From assembly GCF_900128925.1 (NCBI RefSeq), contig NZ_FQUJ01000012.1:1-64000 (forward strand): a stretch of 64,000 nt of DNA, written 5' to 3'. This DNA comes from Modicisalibacter ilicicola DSM 19980. GTDB taxonomy: Bacteria; Pseudomonadota; Gammaproteobacteria; Pseudomonadales; Halomonadaceae. The position numbers were made by a program, and so were the translations under genes. Below are positions 11,029 to 20,041 of the stretch, in pieces (within the stretch, counting starts at the first letter, position 1; each line of letters begins with the position of its first letter). The notes under the pieces are model-generated. The model was not told the DNA's origin. It searched no databases and saw only the letters and a list, made by a program, of their open reading frames with translations.

Positions 11029-11034
11029 ATTATA
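11029..11034 (-). promoter_or_regulatory. Candidate -10 box of the nqr operon
   Basis: The minus strand reads CTCTCTATAATAGTCG, which includes a perfect TATAAT. It lies about 187 bases upstream of nqrA in the only sizeable gap before the operon. No good TTGACA-like -35 stands at the right distance, so the promoter may need an activator. The 293-base gap otherwise holds a short inverted repeat (GCGATC-AAGCG-GATCGC near 10995-11011) and nothing else I recognise. Confidence 0.4.
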
Positions 11035-11103
11035 GAGAGACGGCTACCGAAAGGCCACCTGATCGAAGGTCGGGGGTGCCAGGAAAATGGCCGAGAGGTC
11101 ACC

Positions 11104-11122
11104 GCCCCGGACCGGCCGGGGC
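11104..11122 (-). terminator. Hairpin after gap
   Basis: GCCCCGG and CCGGGGC pair around a 5-base loop 14 bases beyond the stop codon of the GAPDH gene. No T-run follows on the minus strand, so this is a weak terminator candidate. Confidence 0.35.
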
Positions 11123-11135
11123 GATGAGGGCGCGT

Positions 11136-12587
11136 TCAATCCCGCGCGAGGGGCAGGTACTTGAAATGCACGTTGGACATCTGCTGCATGAGGCGCACCA
11201 CCTGGCAGCTGTAGCCGAACTCGTTGTCGTACCAGACGTAGAGCACCGCGTTGGAGCCGTCGGCGATGGTCGCCTTGGCATCGACGATGCCGGCATGGCG
11301 GTTGCCGACGAAATCGGAAGAGACCACCTCGGGGGAGTCGATATAGTCGATCTGCTTCTGCATCGGCGAATGCAGGGCCATCTCGCGCAGGTAGGCATTC
11401 ACCCTCTGGGCGTCGACGCTCTTGCCCAGGTTGAGATTGAGGATCGCCATGGAGACGTTCGGCGTCGGCACGCGGATGGCGTTGCCGGTCAGCTTGCCCG
11501 TCAACTCCGGCAATGCCTTGGCCACCGCCTTGGCCGCGCCGGTCTCGGTCAGCACCATGTTGAGCGGCGCGCTGCGGCCACGACGATCGCCCTTGTGGTA
11601 GTTGTCGATCAGGTTCTGATCGTTGGTGTAGGAGTGCACCGTCTCCACGTGGCCATGCACGATGCCATACTCGTCGTTCATCGCCTTGAGCACGGGCACG
11701 ATGGCGTTGGTGGTGCAGGAGGCCGCGGAGATGATGCGATCCTCGCCGATGTCGTGGTGATTGATGCCGTAGACGATGTTCTTGACGTCCCCCTTGCCCG
11801 GGGCCGTGAGCAGGGCCTTGGCGACGCCCTTGCACTGCAGATGCTGGGACAGCCCCTCCTCGTCGCGCCACTTGCCGGTGTTGTCCACGACGATGGCGTT
11901 GTCGATGCCGTACGCGGTGTAGTCGATCTCGCTCGGCGAATCGGCATGGATCACCTGGATGTAGTTGCCGTTGGCGATCAGGGCGCTGTTCTCGTGGTCG
12001 ACGCTGATCGAGCCGGCGAACGGGCCATGTACCGAATCCCGACGCAGCAGGCTGGCACGTTTCTCGAGATCGTCTCCGGCGCCACGCACGACGATGGCGC
12101 GCAACCGCAGCAGGTTGCCGCCGCCGGCCTTCTCGATCAGGATGCGCGCCAGGATACGACCGATACGACCGAACCCGTAGAGCACCACGTCCTTGGGCTC
12201 GCCCCCCATGCCATTGGCACCGTGCGCCCCGACGATGTCGGCCAGCTCTTCCTTCAGGTAGGCCTCGACGTCATCGCGGCCGCTGTGCTTGAAGGCGACC
12301 GCCAGCCGCCCCAGGTCGATGTGCGCCGGCCCCAGGTCGAGCTCGGTCATCGCCTTGACCATGGGGAAGGTGTCGCGCAGAGAAAGCTCGGTGCCCTCGA
12401 TCTTCTTCACGTAGCGATGGTTCTTGATGATGCGCAGGACCGAGCGATTGATCAGTGAACGGCCGTAGAGCGACGGCACGACATTGTACTTGCGATAGAG
12501 CACGCCAAGCAGAGGGATCATTTCCTCGGCAAGGGCTTCGGTGTCCTGCCATTCCTGGAAATAGGCGTCGAGTTTTTCCTGACTCAC
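11136..12587 (-). CDS. gap: Long-form glyceraldehyde-3-phosphate dehydrogenase
   Basis: The enzyme interconverts glyceraldehyde 3-phosphate and 1,3-bisphosphoglycerate with NAD(P). The 483-residue protein has an N-terminal extension of about 130 residues before the Rossmann motif YGFGRIGRILARI, then the catalytic SAASCTTNAIVP with Cys about 291, and the C-terminal WYDNEFGYSCQVV. Such long GAPDHs are found beside nqr and mfd in Pseudomonas, as here. I start at GTG 12587 because GAGGAG lies 7 bases upstream; an in-frame ATG at 12608 sits before that ribosome site and is less likely. The role of the extension is unknown to me. Confidence 0.9.
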   Translation of the reverse strand: MSQEKLDAYFQEWQDTEALAEEMIPLLGVLYRKYNVVPSLYGRSLINRSVLRIIKNHRYVKKIEGTELSLRDTFPMVKAMTELDLGPAHIDLGRLAVAFKHSGRDDVEAYLKEELADIVGAHGANGMGGEPKDVVLYGFGRIGRILARILIEKAGGGNLLRLRAIVVRGAGDDLEKRASLLRRDSVHGPFAGSISVDHENSALIANGNYIQVIHADSPSEIDYTAYGIDNAIVVDNTGKWRDEEGLSQHLQCKGVAKALLTAPGKGDVKNIVYGINHHDIGEDRIISAASCTTNAIVPVLKAMNDEYGIVHGHVETVHSYTNDQNLIDNYHKGDRRGRSAPLNMVLTETGAAKAVAKALPELTGKLTGNAIRVPTPNVSMAILNLNLGKSVDAQRVNAYLREMALHSPMQKQIDYIDSPEVVSSDFVGNRHAGIVDAKATIADGSNAVLYVWYDNEFGYSCQVVRLMQQMSNVHFKYLPLARD

Positions 12588-12830
12588 GGGGTAGCTCCTC
12601 ACTGGCATGCAAAAGAATGTGTCGGGCTATTATCCGTACCTCTTGTGGATGACCGCAATCGCTGTATGGTCGCAGGCGCTGTAAGCCCACTACAGAAACA
12701 AGGGGTTGACTACAAGCCAGCATCAGGGCATGACCCTCGGGACATGGACCAGGAGGCCGGCGATTTTCTCGTTCTTCCGGCGAGGCTGTTATCATCCTCT
12801 CACTCTCAAAGCATTGCGTTCACACTCCCC

Positions 12831-15800
12831 ATGCCGAACTTTTCTCCGCTAGCACCGCCCGCCCCCCAGGGGACCCGGGAAACGCTCTACTGGCAGGCCC
12901 CGCAGGGCGCGGCGGGCGCCCTCGCCCTGGCCCGCCTGGCCGACAGTGCACCCCTACTGGTCGTCACGCCGGATACCGCCGCGGCCCAACGCCTGGAAGG
13001 CGCACTGCGCTTCTTCGCCAGCGTGCCGGTGTTGCCGTTCCCCGACTGGGAGACCCTCCCCTACGACAGCTTTTCGCCCCACCAGGACATCGTCTCGGAG
13101 CGCCTGCGCACGCTGCGTCGCCTCCAGGAGGCCCGAGAGGGCATCGTGCTGGTGCCGATCAATACCCTGATGCAGCGCCTGCCGCCCAGCGACTACATCG
13201 CGGGGCGCGTGGTGACTTTGAGCGTCGGCATGACCATCGATCGCGAGGGCTTTCGCGAGAGGCTCTCCCGGGCCGGCTATCGTGCCGTCGAGACCGTCTA
13301 CGAGCCCGGTGAATACGCCCTGCGTGGCGCCCTGATCGACCTGTTTCCCATGGGTTCCGAGGCACCGTTGCGCATCGATCTGTTCGACGACGAGATCGAC
13401 ACCCTGCGCCATTTCGATCCCGACACCCAGCGCAGCCAGGACAAGGTCGACAGCGTCGAACTGTTGCCCGCCCATGAATACTCGCTGTCTCGCTCGGCCA
13501 TCGCCTGCTTTCGCGAGGGCTTCGAGACGCTGTTCGATGTCGACCCGCGTCAGTGCCCGCTCTACAACGACGCCCTGAAGGGGATCCCCTCGCCGGGGCT
13601 CGAACAGTACCTGCCGCTGTTCTTCGAGGAGACGGCGACGCTGTTCGATCATCTGGCCGAGGGCACGCGCGTGGCCCTGCTGCCCGGCGCGCACGAGGCA
13701 GCCGAGCATCACTGGGCGGCAATCCAGAGCCGCTACGAGAACCTCGGGGTCGACCCCACCCGGCCACTGTTGCCCCCCGCCCGCGCCTTCGTCCCGGTGC
13801 CGGAAGTGTTCGCCGCGATCAAGGCCAAGCCCCGCGTCGCCCTGGTCGAAGACGAAACACACCCCCATGCCCATCATCCCTCGACCCAGGCGCCCCCGCA
13901 GGTGGCGATCAATGCCCGGGCCCAGAAGCCCCTGGCCCGCCTCGACGAGTTCCTGGCCGCCCATGGCGAACTGCGCGTCCTGTTCGTCGCCGAATCCCGC
14001 GGGCGTCGCGAGGCGCTGGAAGAGACCCTGGCAGTATTGCACCTGGACATGCCGCATGTCGGCGATTGGCAGGCGTTCCTCGACTCGGGGAGCCGGCTTG
14101 CCATCACCGAGAGCGAACTCGACGAGGGCTTGTGGCTGGCCGATCCGGCCCTTGCCGTCGTCACCGAGACGGAGCTGTTCGGCGAGGTGGTGCGCCAGAC
14201 CCGGCGCCGCGAGAAGGCCACCGACGACAACGAGCTCGCGGTGCGCCATCTCTCCGAGTTGCGCCCCGGCGCGCCGGTGGTGCACCAGACTCACGGCGTG
14301 GGGCGTTACCAGGGGCTCGAGGCGCTGGAGGCCGGCGGGCAGGCGGCGGAATTCGTCGCGCTGGAGTATGCCGGAGGCGCCAAGCTCTATGTGCCGGTGG
14401 ACAACCTGCACCTCATCTCACGCTACGCCGGCGCCTCGGAGGAGCTGGCCCCGCTGCACCGGCTCGGCTCGGACAGCTGGGACAAGGCCAAGAAGAAGGC
14501 CGCCGAGAAGATCCGCGACACCGCCGCGGAACTGCTGGATGTCTATGCGCGCCGGGAGGCCCGGGAGGGCTTCGCCTGCGCGGAACCCGGCGAGGAGTAT
14601 CAGCGCTTCGCCGCCAGCTTCCCCTTCGAGGAGACCCCGGACCAACGAGCCGCCATTCACGCCGTGATCGGGGACATGGTGGCACCGCGCCCCATGGATC
14701 GCGTGGTCTGCGGCGATGTCGGCTTCGGCAAGACCGAGGTCGCCATGCGTGCGGCCTTTCTCGCCGTGCACTCCGAACGCCAGGTGGTGGTGCTGGTGCC
14801 CACCACCCTGCTCGCCCAGCAGCATTTTGATAACTTCCGCGACCGCTTCGCCGATACCGCGGTACAGATCGAACTGGTCTCCCGCTTCACCGGCGGCAAG
14901 GGCCAGGCGGAGTCACTGAAGCGCATCGAGGACGGGCGGGCCGATATCGTCATCGGCACCCACAAGCTGCTCTCGAAATCGATGAAATTCCCCAACATGG
15001 GGCTACTGATCATCGACGAGGAGCACCGCTTCGGCGTGGCCCAGAAGGAGCGCCTGAAGAGCCTGCGGGCCGAGGTCGACATCCTGACGCTGACCGCCAC
15101 ACCGATCCCGCGCACCCTCAACATGGCCATGAGCGGCATGCGGGACCTCTCGATCATCGCCACCCCGCCGGCGCGACGCCTCTCCGTGAAGACCTTCGTC
15201 CAGCAACGCAACGAACCGGTGATCAAGGAGGCCATCCTGCGCGAGATCCTGCGCGGCGGCCAGGTCTATCTCCTGCACAACGAGGTCAGGACCATCGAGC
15301 AGACCGCCGAGAAGGTGCGCGAGCTGGTCCCAGAAGCCCGGGTCGGCGTGGCCCACGGCCAGCTGCCGGAGCGCTCCCTGGAACGCATCATGTCGGACTT
15401 CTACCACAAGCGCTTCAACGTGCTGGTGTGCTCGACGATCATCGAGACGGGCATCGACGTCCCCAGCGCCAACACCATCCTCATCGAACGTGCCGACAAG
15501 TTCGGCCTGGCCCAGCTTCATCAGCTGCGCGGCCGGGTCGGACGCAGCCACCACCAGGCCTACGCCTACCTGCTCACGCCGCCACCCAAGGCGATCACCA
15601 AGGATGCCCTCAAGCGCCTGGAAGCCATCGGCCAGGCGGAGGACCTGGGTGCCGGTTTCACCCTGGCCAGCCACGACATGGAGATCCGCGGCGCCGGCGA
15701 GCTGCTCGGGGACGAGCAGAGCGGCCAGATGGAAACCATCGGCTACAGCCTCTACATGCAGATGCTCGACCGCGCGGTGAAGGCGATTCGTGCCGGCAAG

Positions 15801-16280
15801 ACGCCCAACATCGAGGCACCGCTGGACGAGGGCGTGGAAGTCGGCCTCAACCTGCCCGCGCTGATCCCCGATGACTATCTGCACGATGTGCAGCAGCGGC
15901 TGATCATGTACAAGCGCATCAGCAACGCGGAGAACGAGGCCGACCTCAGAGAGCTGCAGGTGGAGATGATCGACCGTTTCGGGCTGTTGCCGTCGCCGGT
16001 CAAGACGCTGTTCCGCCAGACCCGACTGCGCCAGCGTGCCGAGCGGCTGGGCATCATCCGCCTGGAAGCCGGACCCGAGCGGGGACGGGTGATCTTCGGT
16101 GCCAACCCGGCCGTCGACCCGATGACCCTGGTCGACCTCATTCAACGGGATCCGGTCCATTATCGCCTGGACGGTGCCGACACGCTGCGCTTCGAGATCG
16201 ACATGGAGACCGAGGAAGCACGCTTCCAGGCGGTCGAGGGGTTGCTCGAGAGGCTGAACCGCAAGGCACAGGCCGCCTGA
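12831..16280 (+). CDS. mfd: Transcription-repair coupling factor Mfd
   Basis: Mfd releases RNA polymerase stalled at DNA lesions and recruits UvrA. From the ATG at 12831 the product has 1149 residues, almost exactly the E. coli length. It shows the UvrB-like N-terminus (FPDWETLPYDSFSPHQD), an RNA polymerase-interaction domain (about 470-550), the helicase Walker A GDVGFGKTEVAMRAAF, the DEEHRFG box, TATPIPRTLNMA, and the C-terminal RecG-like TRG region (HQLRGRVGRS). An open frame continues upstream to 12645, but those residues do not resemble Mfd. It diverges from gap across about 240 bases. Confidence 0.96.
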   Translation: MPNFSPLAPPAPQGTRETLYWQAPQGAAGALALARLADSAPLLVVTPDTAAAQRLEGALRFFASVPVLPFPDWETLPYDSFSPHQDIVSERLRTLRRLQEAREGIVLVPINTLMQRLPPSDYIAGRVVTLSVGMTIDREGFRERLSRAGYRAVETVYEPGEYALRGALIDLFPMGSEAPLRIDLFDDEIDTLRHFDPDTQRSQDKVDSVELLPAHEYSLSRSAIACFREGFETLFDVDPRQCPLYNDALKGIPSPGLEQYLPLFFEETATLFDHLAEGTRVALLPGAHEAAEHHWAAIQSRYENLGVDPTRPLLPPARAFVPVPEVFAAIKAKPRVALVEDETHPHAHHPSTQAPPQVAINARAQKPLARLDEFLAAHGELRVLFVAESRGRREALEETLAVLHLDMPHVGDWQAFLDSGSRLAITESELDEGLWLADPALAVVTETELFGEVVRQTRRREKATDDNELAVRHLSELRPGAPVVHQTHGVGRYQGLEALEAGGQAAEFVALEYAGGAKLYVPVDNLHLISRYAGASEELAPLHRLGSDSWDKAKKKAAEKIRDTAAELLDVYARREAREGFACAEPGEEYQRFAASFPFEETPDQRAAIHAVIGDMVAPRPMDRVVCGDVGFGKTEVAMRAAFLAVHSERQVVVLVPTTLLAQQHFDNFRDRFADTAVQIELVSRFTGGKGQAESLKRIEDGRADIVIGTHKLLSKSMKFPNMGLLIIDEEHRFGVAQKERLKSLRAEVDILTLTATPIPRTLNMAMSGMRDLSIIATPPARRLSVKTFVQQRNEPVIKEAILREILRGGQVYLLHNEVRTIEQTAEKVRELVPEARVGVAHGQLPERSLERIMSDFYHKRFNVLVCSTIIETGIDVPSANTILIERADKFGLAQLHQLRGRVGRSHHQAYAYLLTPPPKAITKDALKRLEAIGQAEDLGAGFTLASHDMEIRGAGELLGDEQSGQMETIGYSLYMQMLDRAVKAIRAGKTPNIEAPLDEGVEVGLNLPALIPDDYLHDVQQRLIMYKRISNAENEADLRELQVEMIDRFGLLPSPVKTLFRQTRLRQRAERLGIIRLEAGPERGRVIFGANPAVDPMTLVDLIQRDPVHYRLDGADTLRFEIDMETEEARFQAVEGLLERLNRKAQAA

Positions 16281-16377
16281 GATACCCACTTGCTCGATCT
16301 TTTCACAGCCTTTGCTGTATCGGAGCCCATTCGTCGGAATATACTCAGCGAAACAGCAACCCTCGCTCGATCATTCG

Positions 16378-16536
16378 GGAAGCGCTGAACAGCTCGGCGA
16401 ACGTGATGAAGCGCAAGGCGCACGGCACGCAGAAGACGAGACATAACATGCCGTTAGACGAGTCTTCGACCGGGCTGGCGCACCAGTACCACGCAACGCA
16501 GCGATCCCTACGTGCAGCCATTCATTCAGTGTTTCC
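16378..16536 (+). repeat. MITE-like element, copy A
   Basis: This 159-base stretch begins GGAAGCGCTGAAC and ends GTTCA-like sequence running into TTTCC, so its ends are imperfect inverted repeats. It is homologous to the element at 30054-30196 in the opposite orientation: both share GCAAGGCGCACGG, GAGACATAACATG and CAACGCAGC in the same order. It lies between mfd and the L,D-transpeptidase gene. No clear target duplication remains. It encodes nothing. It is best read as an older, decayed copy of a miniature transposable element. Confidence 0.6.
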
Positions 16537-16559
16537 GTAGCTTGGACAGGTCACCTTAC

Positions 16560-17639
16560 ATGCGCCCAACACGAACAACGCCGCGGCTATGGCTGGCCCT
16601 GTGCCTGCTGGCGCTGCCCTTCTCGCTGCCGGCCGAGGAAGGGGACGTCAGGCAGCAGCCGGGCGTCGAACGCTACCCGCTCCAGGAGGGCAGCGATGTC
16701 GTCGGGCAGGTTCAGACGGTCGAGGCAAGCCAGGACGATACCCTGATCGACATCGGCCGGCGTTACGGCATCGGTTACGAACAGATGCGCCGCGCCAATC
16801 CCGGGGTCAGCGTCTGGATGCCCGGCAAGGGCACCGAGGTGCTCGTTCCCACCCGCTTCATCCTGCCTCCGGGCCCTCGGGAGGGGGTCGTGGTCAACGT
16901 TGCCGAGATGCGGCTCTACTACTACCCGCCGGTGCAGGAGGGCGAAGTTCGCCAGGTGGAAACCTATCCGGTGAGTGTCGGGCGCATGGACTGGAAGACA
17001 CCGCTGGGCGAGACCACCATCATCGCCAAGGCCAAGGACCCGGCCTGGTATCCGCCCGAGTCGATCATCAAGGAGCATGCGGAAGACGGGCGATCGCTTC
17101 CCCGCGTCGTGCCTCCCGGCCCCGACAACCCCCTGGGGCGATACGCGATGCGGCTGGACATCGCCGGCTACCTGATTCATGGCACCAACCGGCCCGATGG
17201 GGTCGGCATGCGCGTGACCCATGGCTGCATTCGCATGCTGCCCGAGGATATCGAGAACCTCTTTTCCAGGTTGCCCGTCGGCACGAAGGTGCGCCTGATC
17301 AACTCGCCTCTCAAGGTGGGCTGGTCCTCCAGCGGCATCCTGCATGTGCAGGTCTACCCCGCCCTGGAGGAAGCGGAGGACACGCCGACAAGGCGGCTCG
17401 ACGAGGTATTCGAGACGGTTTCGAACAGCGTCGAGGGGCATCGATACCCTGTCGATTTTGCTCGTCTGCGGGGCGCGGTGGAGAATGCCAGTGGAATGGC
17501 CGAACCGCTGATACTGGTCGAACAGCCCTTCGAGATCGTGGAAAGGCCAAGGAGAGTCGATCCGTTTTATGACCGTCTGGAACTCTTCGAGACCCTTTAC
17601 AGCCAACTCGAGGCGCAGGTGTCAAACGACGATGCCTGA
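16560..17639 (+). CDS. L,D-transpeptidase with LysM-like domain (ErfK/YbiS family)
   Basis: This 359-residue periplasmic enzyme has a signal peptide (MRPTRTTPRLWLALCLLALP, cleavage near PAEE), a LysM-like peptidoglycan-binding segment (about 45-105, DDTLIDIGRRYGIGYEQMRRANP) and a YkuD catalytic domain. The catalytic motif HGTNRPDGVGMRVTHGCIRM has its Cys at about residue 223. Such enzymes either cross-link peptidoglycan 3-3 or attach an Lpp-type lipoprotein. The ATG at 16560 is chosen because GGACAGG stands 9 bases upstream and the signal peptide starts there; an upstream in-frame ATG at 16512 would place 16 extra residues before it and lies inside the repeat. The next gene is an OprI-like lipoprotein ending in Lys, which suggests the anchoring role. 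Confidence 0.9.
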   Translation: MRPTRTTPRLWLALCLLALPFSLPAEEGDVRQQPGVERYPLQEGSDVVGQVQTVEASQDDTLIDIGRRYGIGYEQMRRANPGVSVWMPGKGTEVLVPTRFILPPGPREGVVVNVAEMRLYYYPPVQEGEVRQVETYPVSVGRMDWKTPLGETTIIAKAKDPAWYPPESIIKEHAEDGRSLPRVVPPGPDNPLGRYAMRLDIAGYLIHGTNRPDGVGMRVTHGCIRMLPEDIENLFSRLPVGTKVRLINSPLKVGWSSSGILHVQVYPALEEAEDTPTRRLDEVFETVSNSVEGHRYPVDFARLRGAVENASGMAEPLILVEQPFEIVERPRRVDPFYDRLELFETLYSQLEAQVSNDDA

Positions 17640-17695
17640 GAGATAACGCCTGTCGCTCCAGCCCACTCCCTATCCGCGGCCGCGAAATGAAACGA

Positions 17696-17724
17696 AGAAA
17701 ACCCTGCTTGAGCAGGGTTTTCTT
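17696..17724. terminator. Bidirectional terminator
   Basis: AGAAAACCCTGC and GCAGGGTTTTCT pair around TTGA, giving a stem with a T-run on both strands. It separates the convergent L,D-transpeptidase gene (plus) and lipoprotein gene (minus). Confidence 0.85.
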
Positions 17725-17774
17725 GCGAGGCAATCACCGATCAGGCATCCATGAAAGGATGCCATCACGAAAGA

Positions 17775-18038
17775 TTACTTCTGCATGGAGCGCTGGAACA
17801 TCCGATCCATTTCTTGCTTGTTCTGCTGGCTTTGCTGCAGAGCCTGTTCCGCGGTGCGCTGAGCCTGCTGAGCGGTGTTCAGTGCTTCACGCGCCATGCT
17901 GCGGGTTTCCTGAGACTGCATTTCAGACTGGCTCATCTGACCGCTTTGCTCTTCACTGGCCTGGGACGCACAGCCAGCCATGACAGCCATGGCGAGACCG
18001 GCAGCAGCGATTTTGAGCGTAGTGCGGGTATTTTTCAT
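17775..18038 (-). CDS. OprI/Lpp-like outer membrane lipoprotein
   Basis: This 87-residue precursor has a lipoprotein signal (AMAVMAGC, lipidated Cys about 23). The mature part is almost entirely helical, rich in Ala, Gln and Ser, with heptad spacing like the OprI/Lpp alanine or leucine zipper. It ends RMFQRSMQK. A C-terminal Lys is the residue through which E. coli Lpp is joined to peptidoglycan by L,D-transpeptidases. AAGGAG precedes the ATG at 18038; an open frame runs further upstream but lacks a ribosome site. It should be an abundant structural link between outer membrane and cell wall. The sequence is Lpp-like rather than identical to any member I know. Confidence 0.8.
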   Translation of the reverse strand: MKNTRTTLKIAAAGLAMAVMAGCASQASEEQSGQMSQSEMQSQETRSMAREALNTAQQAQRTAEQALQQSQQNKQEMDRMFQRSMQK

Positions 18039-18116
18039 GCTGTTCTCCTTGAGTCTTCCTTGGGTTACTAACGATTCCTGCGCAGGCAGGTCTTCTTGCA
18101 ACTGCTCTTTCCTAAC

Positions 18117-18668
18117 CTAGCGGATGATGACTTTTGTGCCAAGTTCCACCAGGTCTACCAGACGCTCTATTTGCTTGTTGGTTACCGCCACGCAACCATC
18201 GGTCCAGTGAAAACGTCGATGCACGGTCGGATCGCTCTCCCCCAGACCGTGAATACCGATGTTACCGCCCAGCACCGTATCCTGGGGAGGTGCACCGTGC
18301 CGTCGATAGTACGATAGGTAATCATAGAATTGGTCGTCACTCAATATGCCCGCGTCGCGTGCCTCGCGTGCATGTCCAAGGGTAGGATAGTCGAGCCCCA
18401 GGAAAATGTTGAAGCGGCTATCAAGGTTGATCCAATTGATGCGAAACTCCCCCGTGGGAGTCGCCCTATCACCATCGAAGCGCAGCCTTTTGGCGCCACC
18501 ACGCCCCAGGGAAACCGGCGAGAAACGTTCGACTTCCTGCTCCCCACGATAGACGTGCAATGTGGCGGTTTCATCGTCCACCAGCAACCAGACGTCCTGA
18601 TCATCCGAACTCGCCTGAAGCCCTCCGAGAGGCAACATCCATAATAAAAACAGCAACAACTTTCGCAT
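18117..18668 (-). CDS. Small YkuD-domain L,D-transpeptidase
   Basis: The 183-residue protein has a signal peptide (MRKLLLFLLWMLPLGG) followed by a single YkuD domain: DVWLLVDDETATLHVYRG at the start, then GGNIGIHGLGE and the catalytic WTDGCVAVTN, with Cys about residue 159. TDGC in place of SHGC is typical of the YafK/DUF2778-like branch. It lacks LysM or other wall-binding modules. It acts in the periplasm on peptidoglycan peptides. It is transcribed towards the lipoprotein gene and ends 78 bases upstream of that gene's start codon, so the two may share a transcript. Substrate is not evident. Confidence 0.82.
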   Translation of the reverse strand: MRKLLLFLLWMLPLGGLQASSDDQDVWLLVDDETATLHVYRGEQEVERFSPVSLGRGGAKRLRFDGDRATPTGEFRINWINLDSRFNIFLGLDYPTLGHAREARDAGILSDDQFYDYLSYYRRHGAPPQDTVLGGNIGIHGLGESDPTVHRRFHWTDGCVAVTNKQIERLVDLVELGTKVIIR

Positions 18669-18883
18669 CACTCGACTCTCTCGGGCCTCGCTTGCCAAGC
18701 ATACTTCCTCAAGGTGTCCATTGTCGGAGCCTTGCATCATCTTGTCGAAAGATTTCACTTTCGGGACCACGATCCCCCTGCAGCCCGAACGAACATCGAG
18801 GACAACGCCAGGAGCACCCAGGCCCCACGTCCCGCCACCGCAGCATACAGCGTATTGCCAGGACTTGCTCGGCTAGATCGTGA

Positions 18884-20041
18884 CTATGCAGCACCGGCGA
18901 TCGCCTCGACAAGCTCCTTCTTGGTCATGCGACTGCGGCCGGGCAGTTCCAGCTCCTGAGCACGAGCGTACAATTCATCGCGAGAGAGCGCCGAGAGATC
19001 GTGCTTCTCCTGCTCGCGACGGGAAGAGGATGTGTTTCCTTCCTTGCGCTTTCCTCTGGAAGCCGCCTTTTTGCCTTGCTTGCGGGGCGAACCGGAGGCT
19101 CGGCCCTGCTTTCGCTTGTCGGCGTCACCGCTCGCTGCCCTGGTCTCACGCTCTGCCACCGGCGAGCGCCCCTCCTCGAGGCTCTGCTTGAGCACCTGCA
19201 TCAGATCGACCACCTCGCCTCCCTCTTCCTGCTCCTCGACCTCGCCCTCGCCGCGTAGCTCGATCACGTCGTCGTTCGCCTCGAGCTTCTCGTCGATGCG
19301 TTCGAGGGTGCGCTGGCTCTGACGATCCTCGAGTTCCTCGCGATCGAAGCGTTCGGTGCTCAGCGAGTCGATGGCTTTCTCGAGCGCCCGGACGCGCTTG
19401 CTCTCCGCCTCGACGTTCGAAAGATCGAGGCCAACGTCCGCGGGGGAGCGCACCTCGTCGGCGAAGCGCAATGTCTCCGCCCGCAGGATGCCGTCTTCGG
19501 CGATGATCGCCACCAGATATTCCCTGTCGCGCATCACGAAGGTCGCGATGCCGGCCCGGGCGGACTCCTCCATGCTCCTGGCCAGCAGTCGGTAGGCCTT
19601 GGTGGCACCCTTCTCGGGCGTGAGAAAATAGGCCCTCTCGAAATAGAGGGGATCGATGTCTGCCAGGGCGACGAAGCGCTTCAGGTCGATTTCCTGGCTC
19701 TTTTCCGGTGCCAGGGAACGCAGCTCTTCGTCCTCGACCAGCACGAACTCGTCCTTCTCGACCTCGTAGCCGCGCACCAGGTCATCGGCGGAGAGGGCCC
19801 GTTCCTCCCGCTCGCAGAAGTAACGCCGGGTCAATGGCGTGCCCTCTTCGTCCACCATGCGCAGCGACAGCGGCTTGGCGCGTTGGGCCGGATAGAGCCC
19901 GACCGGCAGATTGACCAGGCCGAAGGCGACGTTCCCGGACCAGAAGGGTCGCGGCCCCCGGATGGCCGATCTCGACTGAGCGCTCTTCCCGTCCTTGGCG
20001 CTCGTCTTCCGGGAGGCTCTGCTTCGCTGCTTGTCAGGCAC
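18884..20041 (-). CDS. Ku protein (NHEJ), long paralogue
   Basis: Bacterial Ku forms a ring on double-strand DNA ends and recruits LigD. The 385-residue product has a short basic tail, then the Ku core (about 30-270) starting RPFWSGNVAFGLVNLPVGLYPA and including RYFCEREERAL and YFLTPEKGATKAYRLL. A Lys/Arg/Ser-rich linker follows, and the C-terminus (HDLSALSRDELYARAQEL) looks like a SAP or Rho-N helix-hairpin for DNA contact. The start codon is GTG at 20041, overlapping the end of the second Ku gene by 8 bases. It is the last gene of the ligD-miniprotein-ku-ku operon. Confidence 0.92.
   Translation of the reverse strand: MPDKQRSRASRKTSAKDGKSAQSRSAIRGPRPFWSGNVAFGLVNLPVGLYPAQRAKPLSLRMVDEEGTPLTRRYFCEREERALSADDLVRGYEVEKDEFVLVEDEELRSLAPEKSQEIDLKRFVALADIDPLYFERAYFLTPEKGATKAYRLLARSMEESARAGIATFVMRDREYLVAIIAEDGILRAETLRFADEVRSPADVGLDLSNVEAESKRVRALEKAIDSLSTERFDREELEDRQSQRTLERIDEKLEANDDVIELRGEGEVEEQEEGGEVVDLMQVLKQSLEEGRSPVAERETRAASGDADKRKQGRASGSPRKQGKKAASRGKRKEGNTSSSRREQEKHDLSALSRDELYARAQELELPGRSRMTKKELVEAIAGAA

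Noticed and set aside
12645-12830. N-terminal extension of mfd
   Set aside because: The 62 extra residues do not resemble Mfd; starting at 12831 gives the normal length and N-terminus.
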